From contig NC_090706.1 in the NCBI RefSeq assembly GCF_040954835.1, forward strand, positions 40,495,148 to 40,559,147: 64,000 nucleotides of DNA, in the 5' to 3' direction. The position numbers and the translations under genes were made by a program. The notes below the pieces were generated by a model. It was given only the letters and a program-made list of their open reading frames with translations. It was not told the origin of the DNA and did not search any database. Shown one piece after another: positions 12,356-25,362 of the stretch. The number at the start of each line of letters is the position of its first letter. The first letter of the stretch is position 1. Source of the DNA: Lepisosteus oculatus (taxonomy: Eukaryota; Chordata; Actinopteri; Semionotiformes; Lepisosteidae).

Positions 12356-15300
12356 GATGACTCCCACTGCAAGTTTGGGAGGAAATGAAAATCTAATCTT
12401 CCTCTTCTACTCTTAGTTGCATAAAGATCCCACCTGTTGAGCTCCCTTTGCACTCCTCTTTTCTACACCCCTCCCTCCTTGCTGCTGCCTCCCTGTTTCA
12501 TTCTTCACAAGTGAAGGGTGTTGCGATAGTGATGGCCTTCATTTCTTAAGCCAAGTGCATTTACACCAAAATATTATAATATGCTCAATAGTTGAAATTG
12601 GATTAAACAACTGAAATGATTCAGATTGTATATTATATTTGTCTGGTCTCATAGGTTTACATGACTGGGTTACTTATTGTATCCTACAATCACACAATGT
12701 TTAATCCAAATTTAATTTTATGAACAAACAAAAAAGATTACAGCATTGGGAAATGAAACACTACACATAAGCAATATAGGAATAAAAGAAAAGTCATCAT
12801 TTCAAGGGACTAAAACAAAAATAAGTGAATACTGTACAATATAAACACATCCACAGAGATTTGCATGAACAGTAAAATTCGTATTGCATAATTCAATGCA
12901 TAGGCATAAGGATATGCTACTCACCACTTCATCATACACAGATTATCAAAGCCTTTGCTCAAAATAAAGACTGTGAAACTTCAGGAGCTCAAATAAACAC
13001 TTACTGTACAAACCTGAAGATCTCAGCTCTCTGCCCCTGTGACAATTTCTGAATGAATCCAAGACCTCAGGAAGTCCGATTGACTTTGACCCGTGTGGAG
13101 GAACTCTGCCTTGGACGGACCATGTTGTATCCATATTTATGAAGGTGCAACGCATTCATTAATTGCATTTTTTTTCTGCTGTACTGTATAAATGAACACT
13201 ATTCTGCGCACGCATCTACGTACAAGTGACAACAAAACCAAAAGAAACCTAGCTCAGGAGCCAAACTTTTCCTTGTGACAGCGTGCAGTGTTTGACCTTG
13301 GATTTCCTTGTCACCTGCTACACTTCTCCTGGAAAAGGCCCTGGATTTTTTAATGGAGGGTCTCTGAAAGAGTCATGCTAAAGGCAAGCCAGCACTCGGC
13401 AGAGGGATTTATTACAGACAGGCTGATATACGCGAGTCTGAGGAACTACAGGATTACTCTTCCATTTACAGCAGAGCAATAGAGGAGGTTGGGGCAACCG
13501 GGGCAGCCGATTCCATGTTTACAGGTTATTAGGAAGCTTCTTGCCAAAGCTGTAAAATATATACAGGTCTATATAAACCCAACCATTTCAACAGCATTGT
13601 ATCTCCATTTAAGAGAGGTTTAGACAGCAAGAGTAGATATGTGCTGTTCCTTGTAGTGGATTCGATTTAATAACTTAGAAAGCACGTATGTGGGATCAGT
13701 CTGCTGTCTCATAAACCACTAACCACAGCACAAGCGGTTTCTACATTCAAGAAACAAGGAATCCTCCACATTGAGCAATGCTCTCTCCTGCAGACCTGCC
13801 ACACCACGCCCACCGTCCAGTGTAAACACCACAGTAGGGATAAAAATGGAAAAAGCCCAAGGAGGAAATTCAGCAGCATACTTTATCAAATGAAAGCGTG
13901 ACCGAATGCAAACTATTGTACCACATCAATAATGTATTAAATTTACATACAGTGTAGGGATTAGGATTATAAAATAATCATTCCATCAGACAGATGGCAT
14001 TTTCTAGGAAGAGAATGAGTAACACCTGCTGAGCTGGCAAACTCTTAAAACGACCACAGGAATATAGAGATCTCTTGCGGGATGCACTTGTGGCACCCCC
14101 GTCTCAACCTTTAACTTCCTACTTCCCATCCCAATCCTACCCTCTATCTCCCTCCCACTCTCTCCTTCCTCCTCTGCCAGGTTACCCTCAGCTCCAGGCA
14201 GCATGCCTGTGCAGACACACACAGCAGCCGCACGCGTCGAAGAACATCTGCAGGATCTGCCCTTTCTCAGCAGCCTCCTCTGCTCCACTCCTAGTAGCCC
14301 CTGTTTGTCCCAGGCTGGGCTGCAACTCTTCCAGCATCTGCAAACGGCTCCTTCCAGCTCATCCTGAAGCTCTGCTGTATCCTCTCACCTCTCTCATGCA
14401 CAACACTTCCTAGTTTGCTTTAGTATTTTATAAGATGCTTGTATTGTAAAAACATTTGCATTATCTCCCCACCACCACAGTACCTGTACTGGGTATGAAA
14501 ATAATTGATTTTCCAAACACAGACCATGTGGTAGAAGGACAAGGTCTTAAACAATAATGATCTTAAAGTAGCAGCACAACACAAAAAATGTTTTACAGTT
14601 TCATTTTTTTTGCAGCTGGCCAGACTCAGATTCTTCATCTATTCTTGACTAGTATTTCCAATTTTCAATTAAAAGTGATTAATTTTCCATAACAGCTTAC
14701 ATTCTCACCATGTGATCTCTTGTGACCAGGATAGGAATCACTCATGTTTACGGGCAAGATTCTTGCAAGTTTCATAAGTGATTTTTTTTTTGTATTTTTC
14801 ATTCAGTGTAAAAACTATGAAGAACTAAAACAGCATGCGAGATCACTTCAAACTCATGATTAGTTCATGGGTATCCTTAAGGTCAGAGGAGGAATAAAAA
14901 CCAGATCCCACCGCTATCCCAGATTGAGCAAATAGTTACTACTAGACTAAACCAACTATTTATTTTCTTTGAAACAGCTTGTAAGCTTGATCATTTCATC
15001 CAGGGAGTATTCAAATTTACAAACATCACTTTGTTCCGTATCTTTTGAAGATTTCAGTCAATTTAATCCTGGGGCTTTACAAATAAATCTGTGCAGAATT
15101 GCAGGTCTGTTTTTCCCAAAGTCTATTTTTATGGTTTTCCTACCCGACTCATAAGCAGGTTTTCCCCTACAAATGCTAATTTCCTATAGATTACAGAGGA
15201 CGCGAGAGTCCTTTCACAGCCATGGCATATAATCGCCTTGCTTTCCTGTCTGCCAACTTTCATTGTCCAACTGCAGTGTCTTTGATGCTTTTTCACAGGG

Positions 15301-18300
15301 TGCAATGGTCTCACAAAGTCATAGACACTGTAGGTGCTGGACCCCAGGGAGCTGTCCTGACCATGGAAGCAATATTCACTCTATATGCAAAACCTCTTAC
15401 AATGAAACAAGCTACCTTTCTTGTATTGAAAGTCCTCCCCCAGTCAGGCATGCTTTGTTCTGAGGCAAAATCCCTTGGGGTATAAAATTCAACAAGCCCT
15501 ACAGCCATTGCACCCTTAACCTTTTTGTCTTAATTAATATTTCTTGATTGAAGAATAAAGCGGGGACCATGGTTCCCCCCCTGCAATTTCAGAACACTAG
15601 CAATGCAAACATTCACCTTTTCAGTATGTAAAGCACTTCAGGAGTGTGACTGCAATAATAATGAGCAGAATCCATTCAAAACGAATCACCAGTTATGATA
15701 ACTTTTTTTTTCCCTTCTTGTCCCACTTACTTTACGTAACTTTACATTCAGGTGTCCTTGTACTGTAAAAGCAGAGTCTCAGGGCGATCATTTCCAAACA
15801 CTGATCCATTCCAATTCCATTCTGCTCCTCCATACCCCCCACAACTGCGTCTTGTCATCACAGCTGAGCTCTTTAATGTGTAGCTGAAGCCTTAATGGAG
15901 CCGCAGTAATAATCTGATTAACCTGAGCACTTTAATGGGTTTAATCTCCTAAACCTGTTGCAGTTGCCTTTTAACAACTGTATGATGTTGCAATTGATAT
16001 ATTTAAATTTTATAGCAGATTAATACCTTGAGGTCTTTTCTAATTAGGCAACAGGTTAGTTCAATTAAGATTTCAATTATGGAACTGAGAGCACAGCTGG
16101 AATGAAAAAACAGCAGGTGTGGGGATCTTGGGCCTCCATCATGATAAATCCAAGAGTGGGAACAGCTAACTGGCCTAGCTGAAAACACTGACAGGCCTAC
16201 ATTGGGCAGACAGCCCTGAGTTTGCAAGTCAATCATGTGCAGCCAATTGTGCACAACTGAAATTTAGTCTCTTGGTTTTGTTTTACTAAACTCTTAAGCA
16301 GAATTTGGAAATTGACATTTTTTTAGTTGCCTTGTTCAAGTTTTTAATATACAGTATGTAATGGTTACGCAAAAGCAAAGGAGTTAGGGAAGATACCTCC
16401 AATCATCGTAAAATCACTAATGCGGGATAATCATTTGCACTGGCTTGGCTAGATTTATGAAATATAGAATGTCAGTGTACTGTGAAATTGTATGAATTTA
16501 AAAGAAGAAGAAAAATTACATATGCAACAACGCTTTTGCTGAATGTGGCGTTATTATTTAGAGCTGATTCTGTGTTTATTGTAACTACAGTATCTTTGAA
16601 TCTGGTGGGCTCTCCTTAGGGCCATGGCTCCAGCCTCAGCTCTGTGAAGGAGTCAGGCTGCAGTTGGCTTCAGCTAAAAAGACAAATGGTCAGCCGATGA
16701 GTCCAGCTTCAAATTCAATCTCACTAACTGCCATTTATGTGCGACCCTGGAAAAGCCAAGCTGCGGGGCGTCTATAAAGACACAGCCACATGCTACAGCT
16801 CAGGAGCACCTATTTTTTACACGTGAGAAAATCCTGGGCCAGGAAGGGATCTTGAGGGGATCTGAAATGTGGGACGCAGAGAGCACCAGCAGCAGCCCAA
16901 CACTGAAGTGAAAGTATGTCATGTAACAAAATGAATAAAAAAACTTTAGTTGTTTTTTCACGGACTCCATTATCATTCTTTTTTTTAATCCAACTAGTAG
17001 TGGCTTTGTGACAGAAGGATTTGTCAGCATCAACCTACTGAGGTTCTTCTAGAAAGTCTATAAATATAGCATAACGCATACTTCCAAAATGATTAATGCC
17101 GTCCTTATTATACTTAATGTGTAGGTGGGATTTTTTAAAAAGAAGGTTTGGTATATTTTTATGCTTGCAATCACTCAAGTATACAATACTGTTTCTTATT
17201 TCACAGAGTTATGGTGAGGTGTTTATTGCCCTAGGTCTTTTGTACGGTGTGAAAGCTGTTTTTATTCCATGCACATACTGTAACATAAACTCTGTAGTCT
17301 ATACACTCTTTTCTTTGGTTTTAGCAAAGTTAAATTTTTCGATAGTTATCCAAGTTATTGCCATATCCCAGTATTGTGAAGGACTCCCCAGGCATGGTTA
17401 AACCATAAGAAACAAAGCTACTGTAAAACCACAGTAAAAGTGTGAAAACTACAGTAAATGTACAGTAATGAGCAACTGGGCCTGTCAATCATTTTTATAC
17501 ATGGCCCTAAGCAGAATAGGATGTTAATTGCTTAATTAACTCATGAATCACACCCGCATGGAAGCACTTCCTTTCTATATACTTTGTATCTCTCATTTAT
17601 TCAATTGTTTCCTTTAGTTTGGCAGCTACCTGTAGAAAATGTTACCATTAGGACTAGGAAATGTCTCTAAGAGTTGAGATTAAAGTGTGTGACTCCTGGC
17701 AATGTAAACACTTCCAGCTTCAATGCAGAGTGGCTGTTTGCTGAGATGTGGGGAGTCCCCTTATTAAAAAAGAATTATACACTTTACCTTCCTACACCTA
17801 GATAATTCCTAGATAAGATCACATTAAGACCATGGAGAGGGGAGAGAGGAGAAGGTCAGAAGGTATGACTGAGGTTTCATTGAGTTAACCAAGTGTGCCT
17901 GGATTATTACTCTTTTCACCAAAGCTGTGCCCAAATTCACACCAAAAAAAATCAACACCAAAATTCATGGTACTCTACACCAAACACTTGGGTATATTTG
18001 CAGGAATCACTTACAAGTTGGGGGCTATGAATATTTATGTTGCTTATTGACCAAACGGCTAAGTCAGTTCCGCATTTTCACCATTTTCGTAACCCCTATG
18101 TGTACCAAGAACCAAATCATAACGGTTTGTTTGATCTTCACTTGAGAGACAGACAAAGGAAAAGGATAAAAAAAACAACAACGCCATTGTTTCTGGACAC
18201 CTACAGTATCAACCTCCCCTAAATCTCGAAATGGTCAAATTTCAACCAGTGAATTTCCTCATTCTTCTTTAATGTGTTTTCATGTGGATTTATCTTTAAG

Positions 18301-20242
18301 ACAGGGGTATTTTGGGGTGACCTATAACACTTTATGGGGTCCAGGGATAAAATGGGGAATTTGTACCAGGGTTGGAGACATCTGTAATAGACTAGTCGTA
18401 ATCCTGTCTGTTCATTATTTATGTTCCATATACTGTATATTGACAACCACAAAAACCTACAGACTTGTGTAAAGTAACACTGACACGCCATAAGGGGTCA
18501 TTACTTTCCCTTTCAGAACATATAACTTAGAGAAGCTCAGACCTAGATGCAAAGTGATTCGCTTCATAATAGCCACTAATTATGGAAAAGAGCTTTATTG
18601 TTCGTGTTCTCGCTGTGATGTAAACTGCTGTTGAATGTCATTGTTCAGCAGTCTAAAGATGATCGCGCGTTGCAGGGAGACTGAAGCCTGGAGGAAGGTT
18701 AAAAGCTGGTGTCTAAAAATAAAATACCCGTCATTTTGCTGGATTTCTGGAGGAAAGCAGTAGGTTGAGAATTGCAGTGATCACTGAAGTCAAAGAAATG
18801 AGTTGTGAAGTTCACCTTCATAGATTGATTGTACAGCAGACCCTTCGTTTATTAATCCTTCGATATTAAAAAACCCAGAAAGCCCGCTCTTCACTTTCCA
18901 ACGTTCAGGACTTATTATTTCCTAATTGAACAAGTCTTTCGTTGCCAAAAGCCCACACATCAGAAATAAACCGGATATCACTTTCCGTGTTGTGTTACGG
19001 TATGGGAGTGAGGTAAAACAAAGCAAAACACAAAGTGCCTTTCAGAGCGGAGGGTCGGCGAGCTTGAATTCACAGACTGGGGCGCGGAAACAAGAAGGTC
19101 CTGGTTTGGCACTGGCGGCCACCAAACTATAAAGCTCATTATTCCCAGCACATGAGAAGCAACCCAAGGGCAGAGGCTGGTCTAGAGACACAGTTTGACG
19201 AGAAGCACGAAAGACTGAACAAGCTGAATCACCAGAAAACAGCCTAATACAAAGACTCACACAGTACTTAGCCCCTCTGAGATACTCTTACTGTACATCC
19301 AATGACAAACTCAAAAGCCAGTGCTCAATATTTACAGCACAAACAGCAGAATGGGCATCAAATGTTTTCCTATGATGAACCACAAAAACTCTCTGTTTTG
19401 CCTGTTTCCAATATGCCCTGTGTCCCATTACCCTGTTCTGTCGCTTTTTCACAGCACATACTGTATAAAAACACCTTGCACATTGCTGAGTGTATAAATA
19501 AAAGTATTTAACCATATTGATTTGTTTTAATATTTCTACTGGCAGCAGCTAATAGCTTTCTGGGACATTAACAAGACCAGCAGAGTTTATTTTCTTGGTA
19601 TGTTTAACATGGTGTTCACTGCTCAGTCAGCCATAGTCATGGGCTTTTAAAAGTATTAAAATGCACTGTGCTGCAAAAACCTGAAAGTCACCAAAGCCAC
19701 ATTCTTGCCTTAATGCCTTTGTGAAGTACTGTAGCGTCAGCAGCTGCACATGTGCTAATATAGAAAAATGATTTATTTCCCAGCCAAAATGACTAGTCCA
19801 AAATCTATGCAGAAACAATGTCTTTTACTTGCCGGCTTTGAAGAACATTAAGTATTTTCAAAGAACAAGCATCTTCCAGCTACTTTTGAAAGTAATTTGA
19901 TTTTTATAACCCCCTGGCAGAAATGGAGGGCATATTTTGAAGCAAAGTAAGAGTGGCATTAAGCCCTAGAAATTGTTTAATGTAATATACCAAAGCTTTC
20001 AAAGAGAAAATAGTGATCTGTCCATAGGTTCTCATGCATAACTCACCAGGAACTGTTTGCAGATTTCCAAAATGTGACATTTTGAGCTGAAAGCTGTATT
20101 TTAAAGGATTTTTCTTTTTTCACAGCATTGCTACTGTATTGGAAAACTACATGGCATTAGCGTGTTCATATCATAAGCAGGCAAGGGAAAGCACTGCAGT
20201 TATGTCAGTTATAATGATGAAAAACTTCTGAAATCTAAAGGT
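12356..20242. other. Gene-free stretch; possible conserved noncoding blocks
   Basis: No gene, RNA gene or named repeat was recognised in nearly 8 kb. The block 14090-14180 is pyrimidine-rich. At 17418-17466 four ACAGTA/ACTGTA words lie within 50 bp. The block 15870-16090 is non-repetitive and rich in TAAT/ATTA words, the look of many developmental enhancers, but that is an impression only. Open frames are short and lack motifs. Confidence 0.55.
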
Positions 20243-20347
20243 GGATGCCGCACGTTGGTGGTGGTGGAGGGGAGTCCCCATTACCTGTAAAGGGCTTTGA
20301 GTGGAGTGTCCAGAAAAGCGCAATGTAAGTGTAAGCAATTATTATTA
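20243..20347 (+). mobile_element. 5S-headed SINE family, 3' fragment
   Basis: The block 'gtggtggtggaggggagtcc ... ttacctgtaaagggctttga ... gagtgtccagaaaagcgcaa ... gtaagcaattattattat' is the 3' end of the same SINE whose near-complete copy lies at 62703-63230 on the minus strand. The 5S head and body are absent, as expected from 5' truncation in target-primed reverse transcription. It ends in an (ATT)n tail. Confidence 0.8.
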
Positions 20348-23300
20348 TACAGATGGGATACCTTATGCAATTTGCATGCCACCCCATTGTGTGTAGTTGA
20401 CTTGCAGCCATGATGACTCACACCTCCATTGCCCTCTGTTGGAGGGACACGACATGACAGCTCGACGAGACAATGTCCCTCTGCCCAACCACCGCAGCAC
20501 CCTAACACACGGTACATGAGTAAGGTTTCCAACAACGTACACGTAACTACCTGTTTCAAAACCATGTCACTTCAGTGCTACTGAGCACTGTTACATAAGC
20601 TGATAATGCTGAAATATTCATATGAAAACACAGGGCTGACCATACAGTATAAATTAAGGCTGTCTTCCTTCATGAGAAGTGAAGCTGTCAAACATACATC
20701 ATAATAAAGGGCCCTTTCCCACACCTGTTTCACTTGGTAAGAAGAGTGAAAATCATGAGATGTGGAAATTTACACAGCTAATGTATAATTCAGCAGTTCC
20801 GTTAGATTATAATGAATGTGAGAGAGAGACAAAAGATGTGTATTTGGCGTGACTTGCCTAGCTAAGGGAATGGCAGTTCATTAGCTGCCTGAACCCCCTC
20901 ACATGTTACCCCAAACATGTGTTATGCAGTAAATGCCATTAAGTACAGTATCATGCAAAGTGTAACTACAGTTAATAAAACACATTTTAAACAAAGATAA
21001 CACAAATACACAACGCGTGTGTCACAAACCCAGCATCCACAGCAAACATTAGTAAACAAAATTAATATATGCTGCAAAAACGAATGATTTCCAAAATATA
21101 TTTGTACAATGTTACATTTAGAAGACATACTTTTAATTTTATTCTTTTTTTTTTCAAATACATTTTTGTTGGCAAACTTATTGTCACTTGGTTGCATTGT
21201 TCTAAATGAATTGCTCTCAAGACAACTTGGAAACAAACACAGATATCAGGATGTGCTTTTCACCAGTAATGTATTGTGGAAATATGCCTTGAAATGTGTC
21301 CTTCGTGCACAGAGAACCTCAGTCCTCCCACACGCAAGTATAAATGAACAGTCCTCCAGGTGGTAGACTCACATTCGAAGAGATAGATAAATATGCACAC
21401 TTGTTACACTTGTGTGCCAAAGTAAACTAAGGGACTTGGGCAAAACGTTGTTGCCCTGCAAGCTCTATGTTTAATTTAATGAATGTTAAATGAATGTTAA
21501 TGAATGAACTTTCTAGCCTGCTGTCTCCATAAAACCTGTCAGACACACACACATTGACGTGTGCTTGACCTGCATGAGACCCTTTGATTTGACTTTGTTG
21601 TGCGGGCACGTGACAACAGATTGGTCTCTTGTAGATTTTGGTAACCATCCCAACTCTATTTCGGTGAGTTCAGAGAATAAAAAAAGCTTAAATCCGCAGC
21701 ATGAGTTGCGGGACAAGATTCTAGTTGTGTGTCTTGCAAATGGGATTTTTAATAACATCATAGCAGGTATTTAGGTTTTGTTATGTACAGCTGTAAATGA
21801 GATCATTGTGCATGTCACAAGTGGAAAGTATGTGGAACTGCATGAAAAATGAGAATTAGAAGCAATTCTTTACCCGCAGGGATGTGGGAGTCAGGAACAA
21901 GCTACACAGAGGCCTATGCAGGAAGTTGTTGTGATGTTACTGAAGCCAGAAGAACTTTACATCTTCTGTATGCTTTCTCATGCATGCTGAGAAACACACC
22001 ACAGCACGGCAAAACACTGTGCAGCAGTTTAACTAAGTTAATTGTCTTGAGAAGCACAATTCACTACAGTGACATGAATGAAATGCATTGAGACACTTCT
22101 CCTCTGGGCAGCATAATAACAAGTGAGCTGCTCCCCATCGGCTCCGACACACAGTGCAAACCAGAGCAGAAGTGATTTTAATGATGTGGCTCAATACTGA
22201 CAGTAATTAGTGAGACACACTTTCTCATGCAGTGTTTATGAATCGTTTAAAAATGCATTCCTTCTAGGAAACAACAAGCCTCACAAAGCAACAGGGGAGG
22301 TGAAATCAAAAATGAAAACGAATGCATATGTACTGTACATTTTTCCATATGAAGCTCAGATTAACTTAAATGCATATCATATTATACAGTATTTCTCTCC
22401 ACCCCTCATCCAAGTTTTCATTGGGGTAACAGTAAATCTATACTTTAAACAAACAATAAAAGCATCTCGTTTTAACTGTTTTCTCTGTTGAGAACATTTA
22501 TTCCATGTTAACGCATTTTGCTGTGCAGTCAGAAGACAGGGCTGAAGCAAGTCGACGGATGCTTCAGCGTGTCACGTCAAAAGTAAAAATACGGTTGAGT
22601 GGTTTTCCTTTGTCCCGACTGAAATATGGGGCTCATTGTGCAGAAGAAGATTCGCCATCTGTAGGATTATAGCAGGGTGTGATGTGGCTCTGGGTTGAAG
22701 CTGTTCACTGCTGACGAATTATAGGAGGGGTTTGAAGTTCATCCCGAAGAATTGTTTTCCATAAATGTTTATCACATCAAGCGATAATAATAATTGTGAT
22801 TGGGATAACATTGATGATGATGACAAATTATATATGTAAATATATTAAGGAATAACAATGATAAGTCAATCTCACACAGCTCCACCTACTGTAATCACCA
22901 TCACCACCAAACCAGCTACATAACTGAACTCAAACTCCTCCCTCCGCATTCAATTTCCAGCAGCCCAAAGGAGTTCCTGTGGCCAGGAAGCTGCCTACTG
23001 ACCAAGCAGATTAAACCAGACCTGTCCTGCCAAATAATCCAGACATTTACAAAGCACCCAGTTCTAGGATGATGTTGTCCCCTTGTGAAATGTGTTTTAA
23101 ATCAGACTTGACAGATTACTTTCTAAAAGCAGTCTGTTTAATTGTAACTATGCCACATGAATTCTATTCTGTGGTGAAGTAAAATGAAGTACTGTGATGT
23201 GCATTCTATTATTTAGCATTGAATGGTGTACCCTTCTAAACATTCAACCCAAATAAAAAAAATCGGCTAATTCAAATTGAAATATTCACCCAGAGCATGT

Positions 23301-25206
23301 TTAACAGTTAGAAACTAAGCATAGTCTAGAGTTTAGGCATTCTTTCTTCAAACACGTACAGTATGTAGAGTATCTCTACTGCAAAGAGGCTGCAAGTTCC
23401 TCTCTTAATGCTTTTGTCAGCTGCTGATTCCTAGCAGCATAAACCTGTTAAATAAATTGACAAGTAGCCACGGAGAAAGGGTCAATTTACTTAACAGGTC
23501 TGTGCCTTTGGCAAGAGTGTGTTTTTCCAGGACCGTTCAATGTTGTCGGATCTTCTCAAGAGTCCAGCAGAGTATAAGAAGCTATTTTAAATTCAGCTGC
23601 CTTAGCTGAGTTTCAAAGCTTTAAATCATCTCTGGAGAAAGAAAACAAGAATTCTTCCATGATGGAAAAACCTATGATACAGTACGTAATTAAATGCATC
23701 CAGAGACAGCTATAGCGAGCGTATGAATAAGTAAAACACGTTATAACTGGTATTATAGGTTCACTTGTCTTAGACATAACTTAAGATATTATGAAATGTA
23801 TGAGGCCTTTCCTGTCAAAGCCCATGTGTGCTAGACAAAAATAATAAGATATACTCTGTGTGCATGTATATAATAACTAATTGAAGGAGACATTTCCAAA
23901 AACAAGGAACCTGTGCCTAAAACACACAACACCACACTCTCATTATTCCTGAACCATATGTTGCTTCTGTGTGGGCTGTGTGAGCTATAACAAACAATCT
24001 ATTTGCAAATTCTGGGACATACTCCAGACAGCTTCATTTCGAGCAGTTATTTTTGGAAAAAAAATACATTCAATAGTTTTGCCTTTTCTTGTTTTTTAAT
24101 AATAAAGAGAAACATTAAATGTAGTCTAAAATTAACATCCAGCATTCTCCTGAAAGCCAGATCCTCTGCACTATGACAGAAATCTGGCTGATATTCAATT
24201 CTAAACCATAACATTCCCAGACAACATAATCCAGGCAATTTCTCAGGGATGCATAACATACAGTACACTTCAGGAAAAAAAAATAAAAATCAGAGCAAAT
24301 AGTTTCAAATTTCAAAAGGATTTCTGGTTATCACTGCTATCATTTTCACCATTGCAACTGGAACACAGAACAATAATATCACACAAATCCTCTTCCTTCC
24401 AGCATGACCAATCACCCTAATGCACAACCAGCAGTACTGATGTGCTCATCTTAATGTCTGCACAGAGTTTACATACTGTAGCTAACCTGTCTTGTATGTT
24501 GTTTCTGGATGCACAAGGCCTTATTGGATTTTTTGCAAGTTTGACAAGAAAAAGTTATTTTATTGCATTTCCACAAATCAGCATTAATGGAGCCCTGCTA
24601 GCAGCCTTCATATGCTGAACTCTGACCATCACGCTTAAGCACAGATGCTTCTCCCCCTGTACTAAACCCCAAATGGTGACTGTTTACCCAAATCGTGAAT
24701 GTTTACACTAAACTTCTGATGAGAAAGGAAGGTTTAAGTGCTATCTGAGTCTTGGAGTATCCTGAGAAAGTTACCTCAAAGACAGGAGGAGAAGGATGTA
24801 GAGAAATGTATATATATGCTGTGTACTGTATATAAATATAACTTCTATGGTCGTTATTGTGGTTCCTTGCATGCATACAATAAAGCTTGGCTGGATGAAA
24901 GAACACTTCAGGCTCAAATTTCTTGGTTTCTACAGCATTAATACTACTATTCTTGGATAGGCCACTATCTGCTATAAGAGGTAAGTAGGCACATTTAAGT
25001 AGTTCAAAACTCCAAAACTACAGCCGTGCATTTAAAGCCAGTAGCACGTGTTATCCATGTTTTTCAATTTATGTGCAATGGATTGTTAGGTTTTTACAAA
25101 AAAAGTGTTTCCATTTTGCAAGGGAACACAAACCTGTGCTGCATTAGACACAAGTTTTCGTTCACAATGTCATTAACAACAGAATTGCTCTTGATGTTGC
25201 TTTCCA
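20348..25206. other. Gene-free stretch, nothing recognised
   Basis: No exon, RNA gene or named repeat is visible. A small tandem of 'aatgaatgtt' units lies at 21477-21508, a short CA run at 21543-21553, and GAT/AAT triplet runs at about 22785-22835. A segment at 21860-21905 loosely resembles the C-terminal part of a degraded LINE frame, too weak to call. Confidence 0.55.
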
Positions 25207-25295
25207 AGCCTGCACACTGGTGGTGGAGGGGATCCCCGTTACTTGTGAAGTTCTTTGAATGGAGTGTCCAGAAAAGTGAAATATAGGTGTAAGCA

Positions 25296-25346
<51 letters not shown>

Positions 25347-25362
25347 GTTATTATTATTATTA
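25207..25362 (+). mobile_element. 5S-headed SINE family, 3' fragment with long (ATT)n tail
   Basis: This copy matches 20243-20347: 'ctggtggtggaggggatccc', 'gttacttgtgaagttctttg', 'gagtgtccagaaaag' and 'gtaagcaattatt'. The 5' body is missing. The tail has expanded into the (ATT)n microsatellite listed below. Confidence 0.8.
25296..25361. repeat. (ATT)n microsatellite, SINE tail
   Basis: About 22 ATT/TTA triplets, with one interruption (ttg) near the end, grown from the 3' tail of the SINE fragment. Likely length-polymorphic. Confidence 0.95.
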